A DNA stretch of 64,000 nucleotides from Pseudeuparius sepicola (lineage: Eukaryota > Arthropoda > Insecta > Coleoptera > Anthribidae), in NCBI GenBank assembly GCA_963920635.1, contig OY987301.1, forward strand, positions 23,664,501 to 23,728,500, given 5' to 3'. Under the pieces are notes generated by a model. It saw only the letters and a program-made list of their open reading frames with translations. It did not search any database and was not told the DNA's origin. Position 1 is the stretch's first letter. The number at the start of each line of letters is the position of its first letter. The position numbers and the translations under genes were made by a program. This document shows, piece by piece, positions 1 to 11,339 of the stretch.

Positions 1-462
1 AATTCGACCATTTCAGTGGCGTGCTCTTTTGCTAAAAATCTGATGAGGATAAATACGCAAATTAATATTCGGGCGAGTTATGTAGTATTTTATGACGGAC
101 TCTCGAGCCTCTGATAAAGAATTTGCATTTATATTTATAATAAGCCATAAACCTTCCTTTCATTTCCAAATACACTATGTATATACAGTATGTCCACAGA
201 AGAGGTGTTGAATAGGAACACTTTCTTATCTTTAATTTTACCGCAAAAAGTTACTCTTGATAAAAACTTTGCTAACATTTCTTATGTGGAAATAAGTTGC
301 TAGGAAAAGTTGTTCAAAAGTAAAGGATACTCCATACTACCAATTTTAGAAACAATTGGCACACTTTGATTTATTTGAAAAACATTTTTCGCTTTGGCCC
401 TATCACTGCATTAAATATATTTTTTTTATGTAAGTAAGCTTATATAAGCATAATAAATATGG
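1..462. other. Gene-free AT-rich stretch with a transposon-end fragment
   Basis: No open frame or RNA gene is seen. At about 184-235 the motif ACAGTATGTCCAC followed by AGAAGAGGTGTT resembles the sequence at 9801-9835 (ACAGTGTGTCCAC then AGAAGGTGTT). This suggests two decayed copies of one TA-flanked mobile element family. No matching second end was found for either copy. Confidence 0.35.
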
Positions 463-909
463 CAATTTTAGACGGCTAGGTGATGTTAAAAAATAAATCG
501 GCATCCATAACCAACTTTTCACGCAATACAAAAAAAAACTCAAGTCGACAAAAATGTGAAAACAAAACTATCAATTTATTTAATTTTTTTTTGATCAAAC
601 AAGATCTTTAATATGAGAAAATTTGTCTTTAATTTGAATAACTGTTGATGTTTTTAATTGCTATTTCGACTTCACACTTTAAACAAATTAGCGGGAAAAC
701 TAGTACAAATTGTATGAAAATTTTCTTTTGTCAATGTTCTTGCGTGATCTAATTGCCGCTAATCTCCAATTAAAATTTTCCCTCGACTTCCAAAATAAAT
801 TGATTGTTTTCAGATTCTTGTTGATTTAAGTTTTTTTTGGTATTGCGCGAAAAGTTGGCCATGGATACCGACTTCTTTTTTTAACATTAACCAACTATCT
901 AAAATTTAC
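463..909. repeat. Diverged palindromic repeat
   Basis: The left arm (about 463-582) and the right arm (about 792-909) are reverse complements with scattered mismatches. Both contain the block TATTGCGCGAAAAGTTGGCC or its complement, next to a CATGGAT motif. The right-arm unit recurs in direct orientation at 1161-1265 and 55401-55485, so this is a dispersed family. No transposase frame is present. A non-autonomous DNA element is the likeliest reading. Confidence 0.6.
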
Positions 910-1160
910 ACGTTTTTGTTTCTTAAGATTTTTCAGTAGGGAGCCAAATAACTACTTTAATAAACTAAAACAATGGCCTTTAATAACTAAAACAATGGCC
1001 TCAACAGAGCCGAAGAGCCTGTGTAATTTTCAGAAACTATCTGAGCACCCAGTTGCATAAAGCTTCTCAGTGCCATCAATTTTCAATATAAAAGTTTTCT
1101 TCGGTATCTTAAAATAAATAGGTATGTTACGGCTATTTAATAATTTTGCTCAATTGGAGG

Positions 1161-1265
1161 TTTTTTTATATTGCGCGACAAGTTGACCATGGATGTTGAT
1201 TACTTTTTCAGGGCCACTTAGCTGTCCAAAATTGTCACCTTTTTGTTTCTCATGTTTTTTTTGTA
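1161..1265. repeat. Second copy of the TATTGCGCGACAAGTTG repeat
   Basis: Reads TATTGCGCGACAAGTTGACC, then ATGGATG, then a run to CTGTCCAAAATTG and a T-rich block ending in GTAGGG. It is colinear with the right arm at 835-945 and with 55401-55485. Only one arm is visible here, so it is a solo arm or truncated copy. Confidence 0.55.
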
Positions 1266-1320
1266 GGGCGCAAAATAAGCGAGGAAATCGCGGTGGTAGT
1301 TTAAAAAATCATACTGTATA

Positions 1321-1544
1321 CTTGTGAACTGTTTTAATAAATAGTTTAATACTGATTCCTTAATTTTTTTTAACCCTTTCGGTGACATCGGCTTAATCGC
1401 TTGCAAAGAATTCTCGGAACAAGACACCCGTTCGAACCATCCGATGCCGAAGGCGCGCGCTGTTGCCGTCTCCGCGCGCCCTGTAACGATAGCCACGAGA
1501 AACCTCTTCAGGTCGTTCGATACCAACTGTCCGCGACTGTACAT
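1321..1544 (-). other. Unidentified GC-richer open segment
   Basis: A minus-strand frame running from an ATG at 1544 has a first ~55 codons that are clearly richer in G+C and CpG than the surroundings (1375-1540). It then turns AT-rich where it enters the dispersed repeat at 1161-1265. The first part has no family I recognise. The sharp base-composition edge at 1543, where another dispersed repeat begins, suggests an exon remnant or a captured fragment cut by repeats. It could also be chance. No splice sites could be assigned with confidence. Confidence 0.2.
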
Positions 1545-1751
1545 GTTAAATATCAGAGAGCATATAGAGTTTCTTAAATTTAGTTTACTTTGCTGTATAT
1601 TTATATTTTAAAGCCATATATTCCGTATTTTTATTCAGCGCACGGAAAGTTTTTCGATGCGCTGTTTCCGTGCGCTAGCCCGAAAAACCCCATCTTTCAT
1701 TATTGCTAAAACAGATGAAAATAAGGTGTTTTCAAAGAAATATAATAAAAA
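1543..1751. repeat. Dispersed repeat, copy 1 (partner at 58857-59067)
   Basis: About 210 bp begins ATGTTAAATATCAGAGAGC and ends AAAGAAATATAATAAAAAA. It is nearly identical to 58857-59067 in the same orientation. It contains an internal hairpin built from GCGCACGGAAAG and its approximate complement CTGTTTCCGTGCGC. The second copy lies in a larger palindrome, so this copy is probably one arm of the same element family. Confidence 0.75.
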
Positions 1752-3192
1752 AATCTTTTATGCAGCTATAGATCTAAACTTATGAAAAATATTAATACGA
1801 CATTTCTCTGGACTATCGATCTTCAGCAAAATATGTGTTTGAACATTCTCTGTCCGTACATTCCATGTAATCGCTTATTTGTAGCGAATTTGATCCTCTT
1901 CGTGGATATTAGGTACTGAATTAATTATGAATTTAATTTTGCTTTCAGGTAAGTCTCTGGAAGCAATTTATTTCTAATATGGAGGCAAAAACTGGTAAGT
2001 AATTAGATAAGCAACTAAAAATTATATTTACACTAGAAAATCTGCCACGTGAAGGACCATGGATGACGGTTTCGCACTCAAGGTTGATTTGCAAAAACTA
2101 AAAATCTGGCTAAAATTCTTAGAACAGTATTTCGAAATATTAAATTAAATTTCAAATTTTTTAACCAAATATACACCTTTCGATACTAATCCTTTGACAG
2201 ACTGTAGTAGGTTGCTGTGCAAATTTGAAAATGTTTTTGTCCCTACCAGATCAAGAGACAATAAATATAAATTGACTTGTACAGTACCAATTTTCAAGAA
2301 TAAAGTTGTGTCAATATTCGTACATGCATCAACGTTTGATTATTTTCGGGTGAAAATGTCATGGATGACAATAGTTAATTAAGAAACATTCTTGGAATTC
2401 TCTGGTCATTAAAAGAAACTTTGAACGTTAACTCAAAAAATAACGTAAAAAGTTTTGTTTTCTGAGCTTTTGGCGAATAAATCTTTCTCCTTTCTCAAAG
2501 AAAATGCCAGTCAAAGTAACGTGACAACAGAGAACAATAACCTATACCTGTCTGATATTAGAGTGTGGATTCTTTCACAATATATATTGACACAAATTCT
2601 TTATTTTCAATACTCGATTGCTTAACGAAAATAGTTCGCAAGTTGTAGATTCAAAAACAAACTTATGAAAGTCATAATAAGGATAAGATCATAGTCTATC
2701 TCACACTTTTCAGAAAATATATTTTGTTCTGCTTGAGCCACTGCTTTTCTAGTGCAAATATCATTTTTTTGGTTAGTGTTAAGGTAGCCAATGGATTGGG
2801 AGCATTTTGAAAGAAACATAGTTTAATCGTAAAGGAAGATTGAATCGGAAATATTATCCGATGACGTCTTGTCGTACGGATAAATCCCATTAAATATTTT
2901 ATGAAAGAAACGTCCAAAATCCACAGCCAACCTGTCTACCGCAAACATCGTTACATATTGTTTGCAAAGATATCCAAACGTTTCAATGCCTAACGTTCTA
3001 ATTTGAAAGGAAAATTTATTGTAATTTCGCCCCCTTACTAGCTAAGTAAATAAACATGTACAACACTGCTCATGAATTATTAGCATTAGCTTCGCACGCT
3101 AATGAATTAGAGCACTTGGAATCTTCGGACATTGAGTATTGAGTATTTAGTGAAACCATAAGCGCTGGAAAAGTGCAGGTTTGTCGAATATA
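1752..3192. other. Gene-free stretch
   Basis: AT-rich DNA with only short chance frames (2194-2382 on the plus strand, 2622-2917 on the minus strand). These lack recognisable domains. No repeat arms, RNA genes or transposon ends were recognised. Confidence 0.5.
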
Positions 3193-3998
3193 CAGGATGT
3201 CCCATTAGTGTGTGGATGGAGCCATCCTATAGGGAATTTAAGTTATTAACTACTGGATTTTTGTACGATGGTGATAGGCGATAAGAGGCACATTTTAAAA
3301 ATAGTTTTAATTTCCAGTGATCTAAAGTTACTTTTTTTAACTGGAGTACCCCCAATATTTTTTCATTTTTGAATAGCACGGCCAATCCAGGAATATAAGG
3401 GTTCGGTAGGGGGGGTGCTGTCCAGAAATTTTGGAGATAAGCTGGTTTAAACGAAAAAAAAAACAGTTAATACAGTGGTTGGTGGTTGAACCCATACAAT
3501 GTGGTATTGTGGAAATCTCTTCTTATGTTCTTTAGCTTGGAAAACTGGGTAATTCCTTGGAGTACTCTATTTGATTTTTGTGGGAAAAACGTGATTTTGA
3601 AATATGCGTCGCTCTGTATGATGTAGACAAATTCGATAACTGTAATAACTGAACTGAAACTACAATAATAGCATTTAGCTATTTTTTTGTAAAGAGACTT
3701 TTCCTAATGTCTTCCTTTACACAGAGTGTAAACTAGCCCAAAAAGTTCTGCTCATACCCCTCGCAACTTTTATATCGTTGGATTCGCCGTGATAAGGGCT
3801 ATCTAAAAATGAAAAAATAATGAGGGTATTCTGTTTAAGAAAAAGTGACTTTAATTAACCACCCTGTATCAAGGTCACTGGAAATCAAAACTTTTTCAAA
3901 ATTTTTAAAATGTTCCTCTTGTCCTCACCATCGTTTCAAAAATCAAGCTGATGTCTACTGGGAGCCAGGCTCCGTCCAAGCACTAATGACACACCCTG
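3193..3998. mobile_element. Palindromic TA-flanked element, 806 bp
   Basis: Left end CAGGATGTCCCATTAGTG and right end CACTAATGACACACCCTG are imperfect complements, and both are flanked by TA (3191-3192 and 3999-4000). Complementarity continues inward: GGATGGAGCC pairs with GGCTCCGTCC, and blocks around 3290-3360 pair with blocks around 3830-3920. No transposase frame is present. A TA duplication with a CAGG/CAGT start is typical of Tc1/mariner-derived non-autonomous elements. Confidence 0.75.
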
Positions 3999-4923
3999 TA
4001 TTTACTCCTTGCACTTGACTATAATCAACTTCTGTTCGTATTTCAGTTGATTCTGGATAATCTGGCATCTTTTGTGTTAACGAATAATGTGTATAAGGCT
4101 TATACCCAGGTTATCATCCCCTTTTCTTTTCCTCTGGGCCGCCATCTGTACCTACTTTAATGGTTATTAAAATAAAGATATACTTACTTACCATTAAGTT
4201 CTTAAGGCAAGTGGAAATTGTCTGTCTGGGATAAATATATAACTACACAAATAAATTAGTTTGTCCTGGATTAATATAAGAAAGTATAAATATTGAGTTA
4301 AAATGTAGTTATCAAGGGTGACTGAAACATTTATTTTGTTTGCAACTTTTTTGTCAGATTCAATAAAATAAAACTCCCGAATTCCTAAAACATAAAACTC
4401 AGGCCAAGTAACTATTTGAAAGTATTTTCTATCTATACATAAGTTTATAAATAAGTAATGACCATATAATAGATTTATTAAGACTTGTTATCTTCTATCC
4501 GGTATAGATACTAATTCTGTCCACAGCACGCGATGGTCCCATATATATAATTAATGTGTAATTACTGAGCAAGTCCATAATGCAAGTCCATAAATAATAA
4601 TTATGGATAGAGTTGTCCCATTCCTTTAGTATCATTCAATCATTAATAAAATCCGCGCATACTCAGTTTTCATTTGAAGCAAAAATTTATAACTCCCATT
4701 ATTAATAAACAAACCACCGGCTAAAATTCCCATTCAGTCATTGGCATTTTTCTATAGTTCAAAGCAGGCACTTTTTTGCCTCGGCAGAGAAAATACCGAG
4801 AAATACTGAAAAATTAGGGGAGTAATAGGAAGTAGAAATTAGTTGGGTAAGATAATCGAAGGCTTTCAGAAGTAGGTACTTAAAATTCGACTGTGTAGAC
4901 AGTTTGTGCCTGTATAGAATACA
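3999..4923. other. Gene-free stretch
   Basis: AT-rich DNA without long frames. Short direct repeats of AAGTCCATAA near 4570-4590 are the only local structure noticed. Confidence 0.5.
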
Positions 4924-5293
4924 AGGTTATTGGTAATTCGATACATTCCTTTGGATATGTGGTAGGGGAGGAGGTAAGGAGTAAATTTAATCCCATATGC
5001 ATTATACAAAACTCATTTTTTTACATATTTTTGACAACTTTTTATTTAAAATATTCCTATGATCTAAATGTTTCCGGACTTTTTCCATTCCAAACATAAG
5101 ACCATAGTGTTGGGCAAGTAATCCAGTTCAAAAGTTTAAAAAAAGTTGTAAAGATTTTTTTTATCTACTAAGAAAAATTGATATATCTCAAAAACCATTG
5201 AGTTTTGCATAATGCATATATTAGGATTAAATTTATTCCTTACCGCCTCCACTATCACATCTCCAAAGGAATGTATCGAATTACCAATAACCC
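4924..5293. mobile_element. MITE with ~75-bp terminal inverted repeats
   Basis: The left arm starts AGGTTATTGGTAATTCGATA and the right arm ends with its complement, TATCGAATTACCAATAACCC. Pairing extends through GGAGGTAAGGAGTAAATTTA on the left and TAAATTTATTCCTTACCGCC on the right. The interior is AT-rich and non-coding. The outermost bases are diverged, so the exact end is uncertain by a few bases. Confidence 0.75.
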
Positions 5294-5885
5294 TTTATAG
5301 AAATATAAAGGATATCACATCTAAAAGCGTTCACGTGACTTGAGACAACTACTGTCAAATTTGACTGTACTATAAATGAAAGCAACACATTTTTTGTTGA
5401 AATATCCAAAAAACTCATTAGTCATTAGAAAGTTGTTTTCTTTGCAATTCAGTAATCGTGTATCTATGGTTCATGAACTTAACCACCACATTCATGACTT
5501 CATAAGTATATGCCATAAATTTCAACATTTTTTTATTATATCGTTATGAAGGCTATCAGAGTACATAAACTAAATTACTGTAAAAGCCATTTCATCGATC
5601 ATTTTTAGTAAATTTTCTCTTGACCATAAGCGTATTTTTTATGCTATCAATCATGTGGCCGAAACAATGTATTGCCGAAACTTTATAAAACAGGATAATT
5701 TTATCAGTAAGGAATTTCCGCACAGAATATTTATTTTATTTTTTTAATATAATAATAAAAAAAGAATTGCAAACGGGAAGAAATTATCTTTCTGAGAATA
5801 AATACTACCGTCAAAAAATTTCACTTCTCAAATACTAGGTTACTCCCTTTTTTTCTAATATCACCAACACAAAAATTAAGATATA
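5294..5885. other. Gene-free stretch
   Basis: AT-rich spacer between two transposable elements. No frame or structural signal was recognised. Confidence 0.5.
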
Positions 5886-7503
5886 CAGTGTGTCCCAAAT
5901 TCGATGCTCACCATTGGGATCTCGGTAACTACAAGAGATAGAGAGTCGGTTAAATGGGGAAAGTTTTAGACAGTTTTATGGTCAATCTGATGCCGCTGAG
6001 AAATCAAGGCTAACTGGGATCGTTTTCGAGTTATTACCAAAAAAACCGAATTTTATCATTTTCCTTTTTCTTAAATATCTTAGAAACCGATGGTTTCTCA
6101 AAGACAGGACTTTGACATTATTAAGGCACTTTTGTCCAGCCTTTTAAGCGGTAATGTCAGTTTATTTAAGAAAGTTTTCATTTTCGAGATATGACTCACA
6201 ACTTTTGATTTTCTTATGGACGCTATCTTGGATTTTTACAAATTCGAAATTTATATGAAATTCTCTTTCCAATGATGTGTCACACTAATGATTTTTTCGT
6301 TAGTTGTAACACTTAAAAGCGTTTTTTTGCCTAATACTAAGTAGGCCATGACAAGTCTGTCAAAACAAATGCAACAAACCAAACATTGAATCCAAATTTT
6401 TGTTGAGATCTGGATTCCTTAATACCATATGGGTTATTAACAGCCCAGTAATGGTGCTTATGTTTATTAAAAATGCCATTGTTATGAAATCTTGTTTCAT
6501 CGGTCCAGCAAATGTTTAATGGAAAGTTATCAATAACTTCACACTGATTGTTAAACCAATGACAGAAATCAAGTCGGCGTTCAGTATTTCCCGGCCTTAA
6601 CTTTTGCACTATCACGGGTTTATAGGGGTGATATTTTTTGTCAAGTATCTATGAATAGTCGTTTTCGGCAAAAGAGTTCTGCAACTTATCTCTCGAAATG
6701 AAATCGTCGGTGCTTCATTAAACTTTGTTCAATGTTTTCAACATCTATTGGCGCAATCGATTGGAACCATATTTCGGTCTGGGCACAACAAAACTCTCAT
6801 GTTGTTCTAAATTCCTACTCAATCTAAGAAAAATTTAACGGTGAGGCTGCTGCCTTTCAGGGAATAATGTATGATAAACTCTTGTTGCCACTGTACTATT
6901 TCTATAGTTTTTTGTGTAACAATAATTGTACATATCCACCTTTTCGCTAGTACTAAACGGCATTTTTACACGTATCTCAAAACACTGACGGCTTCATAAC
7001 AATAACAACAACTGAGAGTTTCATTTGTTTTGACAGACTTGTCATGGCCTACTTAGTATTAGACAAAAAAAAAACGCTTTTAAGAGTTACAACTAACGAA
7101 GAAATCATTAGTGTGGTGTGACATATCATTGCAAAGAGAATTTAATGTAGATTTCGAATTTGTAAAAATCCAAGAAGAAAATCAAAAGTTGTGAGTCATA
7201 TCTCGAAAATGAAAACTTTCTTAAAGAAACTGACATTACCGCTTAAAAGGCTGGACAAAAGTGCCTTAATAATGTCAAAGTCCTGTCTTTGAGAAACCAT
7301 CGGTTTCTAAGATATTTAAGAAAAACGAAAATGATAAAATTCGGTTTTTTGGTAATAACTCGAAAACGATCCCAGTTAGCCTTGATTTCTCAGCGGCATC
7401 AGATTGACCATAAAATTGTCTAAAACTTTCCCCATTTAACCGACTCTCTATCTCTTGTAGTTACCGAGATCCCAATGGTGAGCATCGAATTTGGGACACA
7501 CTG
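5886..7503. mobile_element. Tc1/mariner-type transposon with ~480-bp inverted repeats
   Basis: Starts CAGTGTGTCCCAAATTCGAT and ends with the complement, with TA on both sides (5884-5885 and 7504-7505). The arms 5886-6371 and 7022-7503 are near-identical inverted repeats, leaving only ~650 bp between them. That interior holds a broken transposase on the minus strand (6337-6963). Autonomous relatives need about 1 kb of coding sequence, so this copy has lost the catalytic C-terminal part. The two long arms could fold into a stem of almost 0.5 kb. Confidence 0.9.
6337..6963 (-). pseudogene. Mariner-like transposase remnant (N-terminal HTH plus first catalytic Asp)
   Basis: Translation from the ATG at 6963 starts MPFSTSEKVDMYNYC and reaches VYHTLFPERQQPHR. 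This is the N-terminal helix-turn-helix style (DUF4817-like) found in many insect Tc1/mariner transposases. A TAA follows directly, then the same frame continues as IFLRLSRNLEQHESF and stops again. A separate frame at 6615-6337 carries NICWTDETRFHNNGIF and KFGFNVWFV, the block around the first Asp of the DDE/D triad. Sequence for the second and third acidic residues is absent because the frame runs into the inverted repeat. The remnant cannot encode an active enzyme. Confidence 0.85.
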
Positions 7504-9544
7504 TATATATTGACATCACTTGGCAAATTCATTTGAAAAGCTGAAATTTAACCCTGCATTACCTACCGTAGGTAATAAGAAAAAATAAAAGTAAATGAAA
7601 ATAAAAAAATTAAAAATTACTACTAGGAAGTTATATAATGACGTGCTGACATATATTTAGTTTACCCATTAAAACTTGGTGAGTACGCTAGAGACAAACC
7701 CCATGAAAGTAGTTTCTTAGCTGCTTACTAATAAAAATAGTTGTTCTGTAGTTGTTGAAGCGATTAAATGCATTGATTTGGAAAACCAATTAACAATAAT
7801 TTTCTTAGAGAAAATTATTATAAATAAATACGTCATGTTACTAAGTCGACTTTATGATTTATCTGAATAGAACTTTAGACTTGAAGCTAGTATGTGTTTA
7901 TTTTTACCATGTTTTTATTACCTCGCTTTCTTGTCATCCTGTTTGTCTGTTCGTCAAATTTTGCAATCGATTAATTAATTAATTAATTTCCCGATATGCT
8001 AGAGACTTGAAACTTTAAACATAGCTCAAAACTGGACTAACTCGCTAAATAATTATTATGTTATTTGCTATTATAAAAAAATGTATGAATTATGAATTGT
8101 GAATATTAAATAAAATTGTTTGACTAGTGGAAATTTATGAACCGATAAGCACATGAATCAACTTAGATGGATCTGGAATTAATTCATAAACCTCAACATT
8201 TGGCACATGTCTGTCACAATCTCATCAAGATGTTTAAAATCAATAGCAAAACTCCAAACCCAAGACTAGAAAGCAGAAAATAGTATAATTTAAATATATT
8301 TTTTAATATACCACGTTTTTAAAAATTACTAATAAGTATAAAATTGAGAAAACATTATTTGCAGTGCAATACAATTGTTATTAGTGACTTAAGTGCATGC
8401 ATCGATAATAATTATCTATTGCATGCGCTTCACGTTTTTCGAATCTTTATGGGGCTATGGAGAAATTATTTTATCTTTCTAGTCCGTTTTTATACTTATT
8501 ATCTTATTCTTTTTAGTTTTATTAGAAACGTGGGATAATTATTTAAATGTTTTGCCCATACAACTCTTTACTTTTCGAGCAGAAAATTTAAAATCATTAT
8601 TTTTCTATTATGGACCTGTACCTGTATTAGTAAAGTTGGAATTCTACATAATATTTGGCACTTATCAAGCTGATTATTACTTATGATGATTATAACTGGA
8701 TTTTGTAGTTTTCTCCAATACATAGGTAACGTTTTATTACCTCTTATTCCTGTCTCTGGATTATTTACCTTACCTTTATGGTATAATATGGGAAGTAAAA
8801 GATTATATTTTATTATTAGATTTTGTATTATAATGTGACTCCTAACTTTATAAATCCTACCAGCTTCTAGATACACCAACATGTTTTATATGCACATACT
8901 CAATACCCAACTGCATAGTTAGTTCATGTGTTCTTATCGTTTGCGTATAATGCTTATCGAATAGACAAGGGCATAATTTATGTTTTCTTATGATTTCCAT
9001 ATCAGCGTCGGGTCGGGATTAGGTACCTACTTAAGTCGCCTCAAATTATTGTGCAAAATAATACCAATTGTTATACAGGATCCTCTCTGAAAACTTTCCT
9101 CGGGCCGTAAGTAATAAATTACCGCCATTTCAATGTATAATACAGTATATTTTACATTAGGTATACGGAAAACAGAATTATGTTATATACTAAAGGATCC
9201 ACATACATATAAACATGTGTGATTTTATCCATACGCCTTAGTAAAATTGGACATAAAAACTTCCCCCAACAGATATTGCCGTCCTGAATTGTGAACCCGT
9301 ATATAGGGGAATGTGTGAATGATGTCTATATCAAGGCCAGAATATTTATATGGGTAATTCGTGTTGCTTCAACCGGTAAAAGATGTATGGGTTTAGATTT
9401 CTCGGCCCAGACGTTGCTCTACTATAGAAAAATATTTTTGTAGAGGGTATAGAATGTTTGTGTTGGCAGGTTTCATGAGCTTTGAAAAATTGTGTTCGTT
9501 CCTAGATTTCAGCAAAATTTAATATTATGTCCTCAACCTACAAC
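7504..9544. other. Gene-free stretch
   Basis: AT-rich DNA with a small (TTAA)n-type run near 7971-7990. Two short frames (8344-8538 plus, 8568-8882 minus) have no recognisable domain and AT-driven composition. No transposon ends were recognised. Confidence 0.5.
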
Positions 9545-9681
9545 CGTTGACTGATGTATTAAAGTGCCCTTTCCGCAGACAAAATACAATGCAAAACACA
9601 TTGTACGCCATCAGCGCTATCTCTTTTCCAGAACATTAAGCCATATTGCCATGAGAAGTCTTATGAATACGTCAGTCAGCG
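9545..9681. mobile_element. Small MITE, 137 bp, family also at 48351-48527
   Basis: Left end CGTTGACTGATGTATT and right end AATACGTCAGTCAGCG are complements with two mismatches. Internal blocks ACAAAATACAATGCAAAA and TTCCAGAACATTAA match those of the copy at 48351-48527. The two share ends and order but differ in internal length. Confidence 0.7.
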
Positions 9682-10233
9682 CTACAACCATTTTATGTGA
9701 AGTACCTATTTTGAACAATGAGGTTAAATAATTTAGTGATGTTTTTCTAAAAATGTTTAATCCAGCTGTACTAAAAAATACTCCATAATACAAAAACAAA
9801 CAGTGTGTCCACTCGACAGAAGGTGTTCACAGGAGGAGAAACATTCCTATCGAGAAAATAAGATTATCATACAAAAAATCTTTGATCAGATGTTTAGGCT
9901 GTTAATAAATTAAGAAAACATGAAAATGTTTCGTGAGAAATACCATTTTTTTATTTTACACAAAACTGTTAATAAATAAATTGCAAATAAAGTTACTTAG
10001 AATCCAAATCAAAGCCTCGATACAAAATTTTAAATCTAAATTTTGAATTTTATCTTTTTTTACTTTTAAGAAATAAAAACATAAATTTCAAAATTCATGT
10101 TTCCAATTTTGTATTACTTGTGGGTCTTTAGTAACTTTCTTTTATAAACATTTTGTCTAAAGTAGTAAATAATGGTACTTCTCTCAGTTCTCTCTTGAAA
10201 CAATTTCAGTTTCCACATTTTGACGTAAAAAAA
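9682..10233. other. Gene-free stretch with a transposon-end fragment
   Basis: At 9801 an ACAGTGTGTCCACTCG motif resembles the terminus of the TA-flanked elements, but no partner end was found. The rest is AT-rich and non-coding. Confidence 0.4.
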
Positions 10234-10344
10234 TTAATTGTAGAAATGAAAATAACGGGTTTGCAGTCAAAAATCATTTAATATATATACTTTTTTCAAA
10301 TAACCAAGCTTTCGTTCAATATTTTGAACTTCTTCGAGGTATTA

Positions 10345-10753
10345 CCAGAGCATATAAAACAACCAGCAGTCTCACTCCCCATGGCGGGAAAATTCTGCGC
10401 ACTGTTCGCGCAGCCGCCATGTGGGAATAGATTCTGTCAAATTGGTGCAGTGTCGGGGCTATTGGGCAGTTCTTTTTTGGCTGTATGAGAGATATTACAG
10501 TGCCGTGGAGTGTGCCTTTTGTAAATTGTGCTTTTTGCTAGTATCTTTAAATAAAGAATCCCAGGAAGGAGTAAAAGCTGCTTGTGCTTACCACACACTA
10601 CATATATACTTTACTAATACTACTCTGTATTTCTGAATTGATTTTCCCGACTACGCCTCTGACTTCTATTCCACCAATATGGCTCAAGGTCATTGAATTT
10701 GCGGATGATTTCTCAAGAGTAAGTTATACTGGTGGTTGTTTTATATGCTCTGG
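10345..10753. mobile_element. MITE inserted in the left arm, 5-bp duplication TATTA
   Basis: Begins CCAGAGCATATAAAACAACC and ends with the complement of that block. It is bounded by TATTA at 10340-10344 and 10754-10758. The right arm of the host palindrome, near 12220-12230, carries the corresponding uninterrupted site with a single copy, so the insertion came after the palindrome formed. The interior includes a GC-richer patch near 10385-10425. The superfamily is unassigned: a 5-bp duplication with CCA ends does not settle it. Confidence 0.75.
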
Positions 10754-10948
10754 TATTAGATTGAAGTTAATTTCTAGGTTTGAAAAATCCAAATGTAATA
10801 ATGTGTAATGTTAACCATATGATTTCTTCATTTGACGAAAAACAAGAAATTGAATTTCACAGTTTCAAGTTGTCCTTCCTTATGTGTACTCGTATAAGTA
10901 AAATATTATATTAAAATAACAGTAAAAAAATTAAAATAATTAAAAAAA

Positions 10949-11296
10949 AACAAGTTTTTATTTAAGCCGTGTACTAAAATGAATAAAAATAAGTTTAGGT
11001 TTTCGATAAGATAATTCAATTCCAAATTGCGACCTGTTTTTGCAAATTGAAAAGCTTGTCGCGCGAAATGTTGATGAAAGTAGGTACCAATTAATTTTTT
11101 TGAACAGTGATTGGTTAATAAGCACATACCTCGGCACGTAGGTACATATTTGCCAAAGTATGCATTTTTTCTTTACAATTCGCGCGACAAGCTTTTCAAT
11201 TTGCAAAAACTGGTCGCAATTTGGAATTGAATTATCTTAACGAAAACCTAAACTTATTTTTATTCATTTTAGTACAAGGCTTAAATAAAAGCTTGT
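10949..11296. repeat. Inverted repeat with TTTATTTAAGCC ends (second copy at 59785-60125)
   Basis: The left arm (about 10949-11073) and the right arm (about 11174-11296) pair through GGTTTTCG, AATTCAATTCCAAATTGCGAC and GAAAAGCTTGTCGCGCG. The same structure with the same loop (AAGTAGGTACCAATTAA) recurs at 59785-60125. Both copies sit next to the YY1/CRE-like repeat, so the hairpin and the repeat belong to one larger element. Confidence 0.75.
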
Positions 11297-11339
11297 TTTT
11301 AATTTTTTTTATCTTAAATTTTATTTTGTGCTTTTTAGG

